A stretch of DNA of 64,000 nt from Aricia agestis (lineage: Eukaryota > Arthropoda > Insecta > Lepidoptera > Lycaenidae): assembly GCF_905147365.1 (NCBI RefSeq), contig NC_056409.1:5001-69000 (forward strand), given 5' to 3'. The translations under genes and the position numbers were made by a program. Under the pieces are notes generated by a model. The model saw only the letters and a program-made list of their open reading frames with translations. It was not told the origin of the DNA and ran no database searches. Below, piece after piece: positions 28,237-37,570 of this stretch (position 1 is its first letter; the number at the start of each line of letters is the position of its first letter).

Positions 28237-28390
28237 ACGTATTCTTGGTCAATACTTAAGAAGCGCCTCGACCTCAAGGAACGTTTCAGGCTCTGTGATT
28301 GGTTGGCTGTCAAAATTTGGACCAATCACAGAAGCGATCCGCGCCTTGAGGCCGAGCCGCTCCTTAAGTACTGACTAAAAATACGGGCCT
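28237..28390. repeat. MITE with long inverted repeats
   Basis: ACGTATTCTTGGTCAATACT then TAAGAAGCGCCTCGACCTCA on the left mirrors TGAGGCCGAGCCGCTCCTTA then AGTACTGACTAAAAATACGG on the right. CTGTGATTGGTTGG / CCAATCACAG extends the stem, giving arms of about 65 bp. Both arms carry an inverted CCAAT box. Confidence 0.85.
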
Positions 28391-28491
28391 AAGTAATTTG
28401 CAGCGAGACCACGTGACCGTGAAAGCTGGGAGCAGTCAGGTAACGGATAGTGACATCTAGCGGCAGTTCGCAAAAACACAACGGTGTACAC

Positions 28492-28530
28492 CGTACTCTC
28501 ATGAAGGAGGTCCTTCATGAGAGTGCAGTG
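28492..28530. repeat. Short hairpin
   Basis: ACTCTCATGAAGGA and TCCTTCATGAGAGT form a 14-bp perfect stem around two bases, with partial extension on both sides. Confidence 0.85.
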
Positions 28531-28620
28531 TACAGTAAAAAATTACAATTCCTTCACTAATTAATCGAAAGGAACTTCGTTCCATCCGGGTGTCCCTTGA
28601 CACCTCTTAAGTTTTTTATT

Positions 28621-28676
28621 TCCCGATAACAATAGATAAGCTATTGTGTCTCGTTATTCCACGATCGATGGGTTAA
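28621..28676. repeat. Dispersed 55-bp repeat, copy 1
   Basis: CGATAACAATAGATAAGCTA then TTGTGTCTCGTTATTCCACG and ATCGATGGGTTAA occurs here and, without visible change, at 43737-43789. Here it lies just downstream of an AIF splice donor, in intron. Confidence 0.85.
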
Positions 28677-28723
28677 TTTAGTTTTCGGCCCTTTACTGTA
28701 ATAGAGAAGAACGCTGCGATCAC

Positions 28724-28948
28724 CTGTCTAGCGAGCTGTATGCGGTTGAACAGATTCCACAGCAGCACCCCCACCACGCGCTCCCCGCGCAGGTAGAACA
28801 CCACGCCGCGCTCGTAGCGCCGCGCCGCCTCCGCCCCCTTCGCCTCCGCCCCCTCCGCCACCGCGCTCCCCTCCACCGCCGTCGTCGTCACGGCGTCCGA
28901 TGAGAACACGCCGACCGTGCGGAGACTGGCGTCAGTGATGCCCACCGC
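28724..28948 (-). CDS. AIF: AIF exon encoding the C-terminal domain
   Basis: Phase 0 at both ends: acceptor TGTGTGCAG|GCG (AG at 28950-28949) and donor CAG|GTGATC (GT at 28723-28722). The 75 codons read AVGITDASLRTVGVF, an Ala/Glu/Gly-rich insert, then GVVFYLRGERVVGVLLWNLF and NRIQLARQ. This matches the AIF C-terminal domain (vertebrate pattern AIGLVDSSLPTVGVF … GVIFYLRD … WNIFNRM). The insert EGSAVAEGAEAKGAEAA lies where vertebrate AIF has its C-terminal Pro/Glu/Ser/Thr loop. Coding DNA is very GC-rich. The reading frame open past the donor to a stop at 28673 is intron. Confidence 0.93.
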
Positions 28949-29106
28949 CTGCACACATCATAATCATTGTAATAATACATTGTAACGGCCCCATTGTACC
29001 GATGGTATAGGTAATTTAACGCAATAATAATAATATATTTTTTTATTGATTCACTAAACTAGGTAATACACGTTAATAACTTATTTCTAAATACAAGTGT
29101 AGAATG

Positions 29107-29268
29107 TACTATCAGAGAAGTTGATTCCTATGCAAATCGGGGACCTATGTAATTTGGTTGCGTTACGTCAAACCCAGCTGACAGATCACAATTAACATTG
29201 AATTGACATATTCGACCAAATAACGTTGGTCTGTCAATTGCATAGGAATCAACTTCCTCGATGGTACA
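29107..29268. repeat. Small MITE with ~28-bp terminal inverted repeats
   Basis: GTACTATCAGAGAAGTTGAT … TCCTATGCAA at the left and TTGCATAGGAATCAACTTCC … TCGATGGTAC at the right form imperfect inverted repeats. Target duplication not clear. 28949-29106 and 29269-29440 hold no other feature. Confidence 0.7.
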
Positions 29269-29666
29269 TCCATCTTCAAGTGAATACTACATTCAAAATA
29301 ATAATAATCTAAAAGTTACAAACATAGTGCTAAACTCTTGTTAATAATATTTTTCTGCTTACAATTTTATATAACTTTTGTTTAAATAGTGAAAACAGAA
29401 GTACCAAAGATATCATTTTCTCCGAAGGCCTTATATTTATTTATTTATTTAGGTAACAAACAGTCTTTAACAAATATTTATAATCGTTTTAACTACAACT
29501 AGACCTAAAGTACCATAACATCAATACAAAATATTAACATTAAAAAAATACAACTAATACAACTTTTTTTTATATAATAAAAGTACTACTTTACATATTA
29601 TAAAGGATCCTATAACCTACACACAAATGCAATGATAACACATAAATTAATTGATTAATAAGTAAT

Positions 29667-29872
29667 TTATGAATCAAATATTAACTCATGTAATTCTCTT
29701 TTGTATTGTCTTACATTTGTTGAAAAAATATCGACAGAATTCAGATCATTATTGTAGCAGGAACATGATCGCCTAAAGAAGGTATTTCTCACGTAGTTTG
29801 TATGATAGGGCGGGACATAAAACGTGTCCATACTACGTGAAGATGATCGCGGAACTTTTAAATAAATTTTAC
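29667..29872 (-). pseudogene. LINE A ORF2 C-terminal end
   Basis: In the minus frame the coding trace after the TTAA MITE reads TFYVPPYHTNYVRNTFFRRS and ends QYKRELHELIFDS with TAA at 29669-29667. This is the usual C-terminal ending of jockey/CR1-like ORF2. The 3' UTR follows to about 29445. Confidence 0.75.
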
Positions 29873-29876
29873 TTAA

Positions 29877-30350
29877 GAGGATACAACAGCGGCTAGAGAA
29901 ATGAAAAAAAAGTACGTGTAATATCTATAGCTGTCTCCCTTACCTCAAGCCTATACCGCAGAACGCGATAGAGACAACTGCAGAAAATCCAGAAAATCAA
30001 CGATTCGTTGTCCCCTGATTCCTTCTCCAAAACTTAACCGATTTAAGTACTTTTTTCATTAAAGATTAAAAAAAGGCTTGATCTGTGTTCCTATGTTTTG
30101 CTTTTTTTGTATAATCTAGCCAAATCTGTTTTCTGGACGTTTGAAGACAGTGGAAAATCTGGCCATTTTTTTGGGTTTTTGAACGTTTATATCTTATTTA
30201 ATAATTAAATTATGAAAAAAAAGAAAACATAGGGACATTGTATTAGTGGCCGTAGATATTCAGGAAAAAAAAATATAACTCTACGAGCATTATCCAGGGA
30301 GGAAACAGGGGACAACGTTTGTATGGAAAAAAGGGCGGTGTGGAATCCTC
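29877..30350 (-). mobile_element. TTAA MITE copy 1 in LINE A
   Basis: 474 bp, flanked by TTAA (29873-29876 and 30351-30354). Ends GAGGATACAACAGCGG and, reverse complement of the right end, GAGGATTCCACACCGC form an imperfect inverted repeat. It is the same family as 52328-52800 in opposite orientation. TTAA duplication suggests piggyBac- or Kolobok-type mobilisation. It has no ORF of its own. Confidence 0.9.
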
Positions 30351-30354
30351 TTAA

Positions 30355-31439
30355 GAGATTTGAGGAATTAATGGAACTATGCAGAATTTTGAAAAGAAAC
30401 ACACTATCTAGATATTTACGTCTTAAGTCTAATCGTTGAATATTATGTCTTGCTGCACTCTCAAGATGGTCAGTAGACCGTGAGCCAGACCTAAAATCTA
30501 GTGTTTTCAAAAATTTAAATTGGACCCTTCCAATACGTTTGATGTTAAAAGCATAATCAAGATTCCAAACAATACTCGCGAACTCAAGAACACTTCGAAC
30601 ATAAGCATTATACAGCAGCTTAAACGTTTCTACGCGTTTAAAAGGTTGACTTATACGAATAATTGTTCCCAGTTGTTTGTAAGTTTTAGCTACAATTCCA
30701 TCGATATGCTCATTAAAATTCAGCTTGGAATCCAGGGTCACTCCCAGATCACGTATTGAAGACACCCGACCAAGGGCTCGACCACTAATCCTGTAGTTAA
30801 AAATGATTGAGTTTCTCTTCCGCGTGAAAGTTATAACATGACATTTGTCAGTATTTAAATATAATTGGTTAGCAGTCATTATTTGTCTTGATAATTTTAT
30901 AGATTTTTTGTGTCATCTGCGTAGAGAAGGTGATGAGAATTCCTGAAACATTTTCGAATATCATTTACGTACAGAATGAAAAGAAAAGGTCCCAGAATAG
31001 ACCCCTGTGGAATGCTCGACCTGTTCACTAGAAACGTAGATTGAAATCCCTTTAGCGCGACTGCCTGACTACGATTGGATACATTAGACTCCACCCATCT
31101 CAGTAAATCGCCGTGAACACCGAGCTCCGAAAGTTTTTTGATGAGAACTGAATGATTTATTTTATCAAATGCCTTCGAGAAATCCGTGTACACGGCGTCT
31201 ACTTGGTATCCTGCATCCATGGCGTTAAGTATAAAGTCTGTATAAGACACTAAATTAGTAGAAACCCCACGTGACTTACGAAAACCATGCTGTTCGTCAG
31301 ATAGAGCATGATATTTTATTTGTGTACATAATGAGGAAGTAATTATCTTTTCCATAATTTTCCCAAAAACACAAAGTTTCGATATAGGTCTGTACTGTTT
31401 TATGTCCTGTTTATCACCACCTTTTGGGATAGGAGTCAC
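30355..31439 (-). pseudogene. LINE A reverse transcriptase
   Basis: The frame 31439-30897 has TPIPKGGDKQDIKQYRPISK, HGFRKSRGVSTN, DFSKAFDKINHSVL (catalytic Asp) and PQGSILGPFLF. It also has LLYADD, the YxDD box. A one-base shift in an A-run near 30890 moves it to the frame ending at 30355, with SIRDLGVTLDSKLNFNEHI and YVRSVLEFASIVWN, the thumb/C-terminal motifs. The MITE interrupts after the LLHSSINSSNLL region. All RT motifs are present, but the ORF is broken. Confidence 0.85.
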
Positions 31440-31480
31440 TAAAGCCTTTTTCCAGATACCTGGAATTGATTTACGATAGA

Positions 31481-31936
31481 TTAAAGTAAGGGGTATATAA
31501 TAATTTCATTCGCCTTCTTTAAATCCTTTTGCAAAGTAGTTACACCCGACAATTTATCTTCTAACCCGTTCAATCTACCTTCGATATCGACGAATTTTTG
31601 CTGCATATCGCTCCACTTCATATCCAGGTCTAAAATACATTGTTTAGCGCTAGATATATCTGATTTTATTTCGTTCAGGTCGGTTTTCATTGTATTAAAA
31701 TCGGTACGTAGATTTTTAATCTCAAGTAAAATGTCAGCCAGTGAGACAGTGTTCGCGGGGTCGGAGGATTGCACTTGTGCGCGGCACGGTATACATCTCC
31801 AGGCAGACTTTTTCTCCTGCCCCAGTTTTCGGTAACTGGACTCGGATATACCTGCACAACTAAAGTGATAGTGACCGCCACACTTGCCACAAAGGACGAA
31901 ATCGGTGACAATGTCTTTACACTTTGCACAATTCAT
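31481..31936 (-). pseudogene. LINE A ORF1 fragment with PHD-type zinc finger
   Basis: MNCAKCKDIVTDFVLCGKCG, HYHFSCAGIS and WRCIPC give a Cys4-His-Cys3 PHD-like finger at residues 3-52. A coiled coil (about 70-140) follows. The C-terminal RNA-binding part is missing: at residue about 140 the sequence jumps into RT linker sequence, ending YPLL. The first half is about 30% like ORF1 at 32704, so both LINEs belong to one group. Confidence 0.8.
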
Positions 31937-32038
31937 CTTTGAGGTTAAGGTAACACAACAGTTATTTTGAATAAATTTAATTTTAAATTAATTGAATACC
32001 CGCCGCGCGTAATTAGTGCACAGTTTAAGTGAAAAGCT

Positions 32039-32378
32039 TTGTTTTTTTTTTTTTTTTTTTTTATGAAATAAGGGGGCAAACGAGCAAACGGGTCACCTGA
32101 TGGAAAGCAACTTCCGTCGCCCATGGACACTCGCAGCATCAGAAGAGCTGCAAGTGCGTTGCCGGCCTTTTAAGAGGGAATAGGTTAATATAGTAAGGAA
32201 GGGAAGGGAATAGGGGAGGGAAGAGAGAGGAATAGGGTAGGGGATTGGGCCTCCGGTAAACTCACTCACTGGACGAAACACAGCGCAAGTGCTGTTTCAC
32301 GCCGGCTTTCTGTGAGAACGTGGTATTTCTCCGGTCGAGCCGGCCCATTCGTGCCGAAGCATGGCTCTCCCACGTATA
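32039..32378 (-). mobile_element. SINE-like repeat, complete copy
   Basis: Minus-strand sense from 32378 (GGGAGAGCCATGCTTCGGCA) through CCGGCGTGAAACAGCACTTG, CCGGAGGCCCAATCCCCTAC and AGGCCGGCAACGCACTTGCA to an A tail at 32039-32062. The family is common in Lepidoptera and may be a Metulj-type SINE, but I cannot confirm the name. Other copies: 12095-12240, 46120-46260 and 57813-58071 + 61174-61275. It sits between the two LINE 5' ends. Confidence 0.75.
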
Positions 32379-32574
32379 AATGTGATTGAAATAACTCTGC
32401 TCAAATCTTAGCAAGAACTTTTCAAAAAAGAAATCTTTGCAAAATTTCGGTCTAAATCAGTGTTTTTATATGTGCATTTGACACTTGATTGTATTAATTC
32501 TTCTATCTACCCACATTATATTTCAAAATTGTAACGGAAGTAACTGACCATAGTGAATACAGTGTTACTATTTA

Positions 32575-32695
32575 AAAACTCCAGTTGCCATATTTAATTT
32601 GGTATTGCCACATATAATTTTGTGTTGCTGCGCTAAAACCTGGGTTACCACATAAACGTTTGGGATACAACACTAAAGTTTGAGTTGCCATAAAA
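32575..32695 (+). repeat. Degenerate tandem repeat in LINE 5' UTR
   Basis: Units of about 22-28 bp with a consensus like TTTG(A/G)GTTGCCACATAAA repeat about five times (GTTGCCATA, GTATTGCCACATA, GTGTTGCTGCG, GGTTACCACATAA, GAGTTGCCATAAA). Repeated 5' UTR units are a common LINE promoter arrangement. Confidence 0.6.
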
Positions 32696-32703
32696 AAAAA
32701 TTG

Positions 32704-33630
32704 ATGATGAAGTGCGACTTATGTGATTCCAACTATACCGATGGGGTATTCTGTAATGGCTGTAAGCGCAATATGGACTTCGCCTGTGCCTCTATTTCCG
32801 AATCTGGCTATCGTAAGCTGGGGGCTGACAGAAAGTCGATGTGGAGATGCCCGCAGTGTAAGCTGGCTTCGAGTCCGCGCCCTAGAACACCAACATACCC
32901 TGAACCTGTGACGTTGGAAATGATTATGTCAGAGATACGTGAGATGAAATTACAGCTCAATAAACTCCCAGAACTCATTGATGACATTAAGTTAATAAAA
33001 CTAGAAATCTCGGAGCTAAAAGCGACGTGTGATTTCAACAGTTCCAGGATTGATGTTATGGAGACAAAGGTTGCAACCATCGAGAAACGAGCATTGGAAT
33101 CTCAAAACACTGAAACATTTATCTCCCAGGAACTGGCACTTCTGAAAAAAGACAATGCCAATCGTGAGCAGTGGTCCCGGATGAACAATGTCGAAATAAA
33201 GGGTCTTCCAACTAAGCCCAATGAAAACCTATATGACATCGTAAATTCCTTATGCGCAGTTGTGGGTTACACCTTCCCAAAAACCCAAATTAATTATATC
33301 GCTCGTGTCCCTTCGTATGGTTCTAAATCGAAGTCGATTATTATCAATTTCATTAACCGGTACATTAAGGAGGAATTCATTGCAGCTTCACGGGCACGTA
33401 AACAATTGAAACTGACGGACATTGGGTTTGAAAACGAAGATGGAACTTTCTACATTAATGACCACCTTATCCCTGATCAAAAAAAGTTACTTACAAAAGT
33501 TAAGGAATTTTCAAGGCTCAAAGGATATCGATATGTTTGGGTGAAATTTTGCAAAATACATGTCCGCAAAAATGATAAGTCACCAGTTCACATGATCTTC
33601 AATGAGTCAGATTTAAACAAATTAGTTTAA
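32704..33630 (+). CDS. LINE B ORF1 protein, intact
   Basis: I start at the first ATG after the A-run (MMKCDLCDSNYTDGVFCNGC). A PHD-type finger fills residues 3-50 (C-x2-C…C-x2-C…WRCPQC). A coiled coil spans about 75-150. The C-terminal third (ARVPSYGSKSKSIIINFINR, GYRYVWVKFCKIHVRK) resembles the FP/L1-type transposase-22 region often annotated in insect ORF1 proteins. It is the RNA-chaperone-like partner for retrotransposition. At about 309 residues it is free of stops, while ORF2 of the same copy is broken. Confidence 0.8.
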   Translation: MMKCDLCDSNYTDGVFCNGCKRNMDFACASISESGYRKLGADRKSMWRCPQCKLASSPRPRTPTYPEPVTLEMIMSEIREMKLQLNKLPELIDDIKLIKLEISELKATCDFNSSRIDVMETKVATIEKRALESQNTETFISQELALLKKDNANREQWSRMNNVEIKGLPTKPNENLYDIVNSLCAVVGYTFPKTQINYIARVPSYGSKSKSIIINFINRYIKEEFIAASRARKQLKLTDIGFENEDGTFYINDHLIPDQKKLLTKVKEFSRLKGYRYVWVKFCKIHVRKNDKSPVHMIFNESDLNKLV

Positions 33631-34135
33631 TTTGTCAACCACAATATTGCTGTTCATATTACGTAGTTATTTTTATACTTAAATTTTATGTGATCTGTCT
33701 TTTTATCACTTGCTTAATCTGCTGCTTACATCCAGCTTATAATTGCTATGTTTCATTTGCTTATTGCTTTAGTAATTCATTTGATGCCTCCCATACAATT
33801 ATTGCTTCAAGATTAAACATAAATCATAATGTAAACCACCGCAAAAGCCTGCAAATCATTTATTTTGCTTTTAAAAATTGTTTATTAATGCACTCAATAT
33901 TCTACCTGCATGCGCTTACCTATTCATATGATCTGATTTATTGTTATTTAACCATCTGCATCTTATTATATCTATTTAAATTATATTTTGCATTATCTAT
34001 TATAATAACATATTACATATTAATAATTATTACACATGTACTATACTATAAATTTAAATGTGATCGTAAAAATTATATTTTGCTGTAAGCTGAGTATCAG
34101 CTATTATATAATAATTGTTATTTTTTTAATTTAAA

Positions 34136-34890
34136 ATGGATTCTAAATTGACCGTTTATTACCAAAACGACTACGTACTAAGACCGATATTTTTAAGAGA
34201 AATGTATACCTAAACTCGTATGACGTAATATCGATTACCGAAACCTGGCTAATTGACGGTATTAGTGATCAGGAGCTATTTGATAATAGGTATATCGTTT
34301 GGCGACGTGACAGGGACTACAGCTTAACAAACCAATCACTTGGAGGTGGCGTTCTTTTGGCAATCCGACGTGATTTAATAGCAACAGGTCGTCCCGAGTG
34401 GCACACGTCTGCAGAAGATGTCTGGGTAACTGTTTCTTCAAAGGATGTATCATCCAACAAAATACACTTCTGCACGCTGTATCTTTGTGATCAAAATCGT
34501 GGAAACAGTTCAAGTACACAACTTGAAATGTTCTCCAATAATTTATTTAACGTGATTAACGCGCATCCTAATGATGAATTTATAATCATGGGTGATTTTA
34601 ATTTACCGTTCATTGACTGGCATCCCCAGGGTAATCACTATACATCTGATAGCGTATCCCTCTCAAGGGATCAAATCGGCTTTATCGACACTCTGGCTCA
34701 GTGCAACCTCACTCAACGTAGTCAAGTTCGTAACTACAACAATCGATTTTTGGACTTAATATTTTCAAATAATGAATTAATAGTCAATGCTTGTGACGAT
34801 CCTCTAGTACCAGAAGATATTCCACACCATCGGTCTCTACGTTTTCATCTGATACACGATTCCTGTCACGCATTGACAGACGAATAAGAG
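34136..34890 (+). pseudogene. LINE B endonuclease domain
   Basis: Traces of an APE-type endonuclease: SITETWLIDGI, SLGGGVLLAIRRDL, then the open frame with IIMGDFNLPFIDW (GDFN motif), FLDLIFSNN and the HHRSL region (catalytic His). The first 200 bases need a frameshift near 34200. The end reads FHLIHDSC then stops at 34885-34887. Confidence 0.8.
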
Positions 34891-36450
34891 GTTAAAGTAT
34901 ATTTACAAACTAGGAGATTTTGAAGCAATTTGTAATTATCTCGACACGGTTAATTGGCAGCAACACCTATACAATAAACCTTTAGATGAAGCTCTTAAAT
35001 ATTTCTACGACACAATCTATGATCTACGAAAATCACATATACCTCAAAAAATAATATCATCAGACTATTATCCGCCCTGGCATGACTGTGCTCTTAAAAA
35101 AGTTTTAAAAGAGAAACATAAATTCCATCGCAGATATAAGCTCTATGGAAATTACAGCGACTATGCATCCTTTTCCCTCCTTAGAAAAAGAGCCAAATCA
35201 ATGGAACAGTCATGTTATGAATCATACATTAACAAAACGGAAAACTCCTAAATTAATAATCCAAAAGTGTTTTGGTCTTATGTCAAAAGTAACAGTAAAG
35301 CTGCTTCTACCTTCCCTGCCTCTATGCGTTTTGACGGAGAACTCGCAACCTCCGGTGACGAAATTTGTGATTTATTTGGCGCTTACTTTAAAACTAATTT
35401 TCTGGACCCCAACCCAATATCTAGTAATGTTTATCCCGAAAGTAAACATGTAAATCACAACACTATTGGAGACATCGAGGTCAATCCTGATGAGGTTTTA
35501 AACTTGTTAAATTCCGTTAGTCTGAGTAAAGGTGCAGGTCCAGACGATATACCACCTTTACTCGTAGTAAATAAATGATATATCTTCTTGTTTCCTTCAT
35601 TCCAAACTGTTACTTTATGCCGATGATGCTAAAATAGTAAAATATATTTTGTCACTTAGAGATTGTTGCCTTCTGCAAGAGGATCTTAACAGATTGAGTC
35701 ACTACGGCACAATTAATAAACTAGATTTAAATGTATCCAAATGTTTTGCACTAAATTTTACCCGTAAGCCTAAGTTAATTAATTTTAAATATACACTTAA
35801 TAATGAAGAATTACTTAAGAAGAACTCAATGAAAGATCTGGATCTGGAATAGTCGTTGACAATAAGTTAATTTTTGATAAGCACGTTGATTACATTGTGG
35901 ACAAAGCTTCAAAAGCTTTAGGGTTTATCATAAGATCTTGCAAACATTTTAAGAACACCAAAACTATGAAAGTTTTATATTGCTCTTATGTGCGCAGTCT
36001 TTTAGAATTTTGCTGTGAAGTTTGGAATCCACAATACTATACTTATATAATAAGAATTGAATCGATACAAAAGCGCTTCTTAAAATATCTTCAGTTTAAA
36101 TGTGGACTTAATCTACCAGATTATGAAGCGAGGTGTAAAAAATTTCATTTTCTACCGCTACAATATCGCAGAACTGTTTCAGATCTAGCATATTCTTGTA
36201 AAATTATCAATAATACTGTCGATGTACCTGAATTGTTAGGCCAATATAATTTTAATATTCCTATCCAATATTTCCGTATTTTGTGCCGCTTTACGTCCCG
36301 CCTTACAACACGTTTTATCGCAATTTTTTTATATACAGATCAAGCGCCCAACTCAATAATTTTATTATAAATAATCACATAGAAGATATTTTCTCTCTAA
36401 AACCCTTAAAAACTAGAAAAGTATTGACGGATGCGTATTTCTCGAATTAA
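34891..36450 (+). pseudogene. LINE B ORF2 remnant, RT palm deleted
   Basis: After the endonuclease come HKFHRRYKLYGNYSDYASF and FWSYVKSNSKAASTFPASMR, the pre-RT linker, then SKGAGPDDIPPLL (RT start). The next recognisable residues are LLLYADDAKIV, so about 150 residues including the first catalytic Asp are gone. ALGFIIRSCKHF and YVRSLLEFCCEVWN form the C-terminal part. Several stops and shifts occur (35577, 35850, 36368). Confidence 0.85.
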
Positions 36451-36859
36451 TAAGCCCTAATAAACATAATAATTATGTTAGGATGTAACAATGTAAGGAA
36501 TGTAAAATAAATCAGATCATATTATATGAACAAGCCATTATTAAAAAATATTTTACTTATTACTTTTGCAGTGGTCTTCTTATAATATTTTTTTTTACTA
36601 ACCTTATTATTATTTAGCGCAAGTTAATCTATACTAAGTATACAAATTTTATTGTTCTAAATTTAAGTCAACTTTTAAGTTCTTGCCATGCAGAGCTTAA
36701 TTTTAACTTTGCTTTAGTTACTATTTATATTTATTAGTGGAAACTTGTTATTGGCTCTCAGTTTTGTAATAGTTTTATTTATAGTTATTATTATGTAGCT
36801 GTAAGTTTTCCTAAGAAAATAAAAATAAAAAAAAAATAAAAAAATAACCTTCTGTGTAT

Positions 36860-37570
36860 TAAAACAACGCGAAATTATACAAAATAATTTAAGTTCTTTG
36901 ATAACATGTGCAGATACAAGTGGCTTTAATTCGGAAGTGTTAAGTACTAAGCTTCAGAAGTTATTAGTTAAAGGTGAAATCCATAGAGTTTCTAGCGATT
37001 TATTGCAATTAGCCTGTGGATACGTCAGAAAGTATTGAAATGCGTCGTGATGCTATCCTTACTCATGTACGCGATCCTTTAATGTAATCGACCTTGAACA
37101 AGATTCCACCCTCTTGTACCAATTTGTTTAATGCTAACGCCTTCACGAATGCTCTAGAAAATGCTGGTGGTGTTCGTAAATTTTTTGGCCTAATAATAAT
37201 ACAGGTTTTGCACGCTTTCGCAACCTGGTACCAGTAAACGATCAAACCGTCCCTCGGGGGGACCGGCTTCATACAAGGTTCTATCTCGTGGTAATTATAG
37301 ATCGTACGATTTACCTGTAGATCGTTGGAATTATTGTTGTCCACTCTCGGGGACTGGTTCACATAATCATAGTTCTTCGGGAGAGCCCAGCCGACAGGAT
37401 CCACATCATTATAATGGCCCTAAGCATACAAAACAAAAGGATATTACGATTCCTTCCGTGGTGGAGGCTCAAGAACCGGATCAAGACCCTATAAAAAACT
37501 GTCGTAAGCGGTATCATTCTCCCTCTGCCAATAGAAGGAATTCTAAAAGATCGAGACAATGACTCGAGAC
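36860..37570 (+). pseudogene. DIRS-2 Gag-like region
   Basis: Broken frames carry LSTKLQKLLVKGEIHRVSSD at the start and basic, Ser/Arg/His-rich sequence (KRYHSPSANRRNSKRSRQ) near 37505-37559. It is collinear with the DIRS-1 Gag at 20886. Several stops. It begins immediately after the A tail of LINE B. Confidence 0.55.

Larger units (their letters stand above)
29445..31950 (-). mobile_element. LINE copy A (PHD-type ORF1, jockey/CR1-like group), internally deleted
   Basis: A minus-strand non-LTR retrotransposon runs from ORF1 start at 31936 to a TAAATAAATAAATA-type 3' tail near 29445. ORF1 is fused by deletion to the RT, so the endonuclease is gone. A 474-bp TTAA MITE (29877-30350) breaks the C-terminus. 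It lies head to head with a related plus-strand LINE at 32.4-36.8 kb. Confidence 0.85.
32379..36846 (+). mobile_element. LINE copy B (PHD-type ORF1), RT core deleted
   Basis: The plus-strand non-LTR element has a 5' UTR (from about 32400, start uncertain), intact ORF1 (32704-33630), a 500-bp AT-rich spacer and a broken ORF2 (34136-36450). A 3' UTR ends in an A-rich tail (AAAATAAAAATAAAAAAAAA) at 36818-36846. Between 35567 and 35583 the RT finger/palm core up to the YADD box is missing, so the copy cannot move by itself. Confidence 0.85.

Noticed and set aside
28673..28954. Complete 93-codon gene
   Set aside because: The frame includes intron bases on both sides of an AIF exon. Acceptor and donor sites and AIF motifs fix the exon at 28724-28948.
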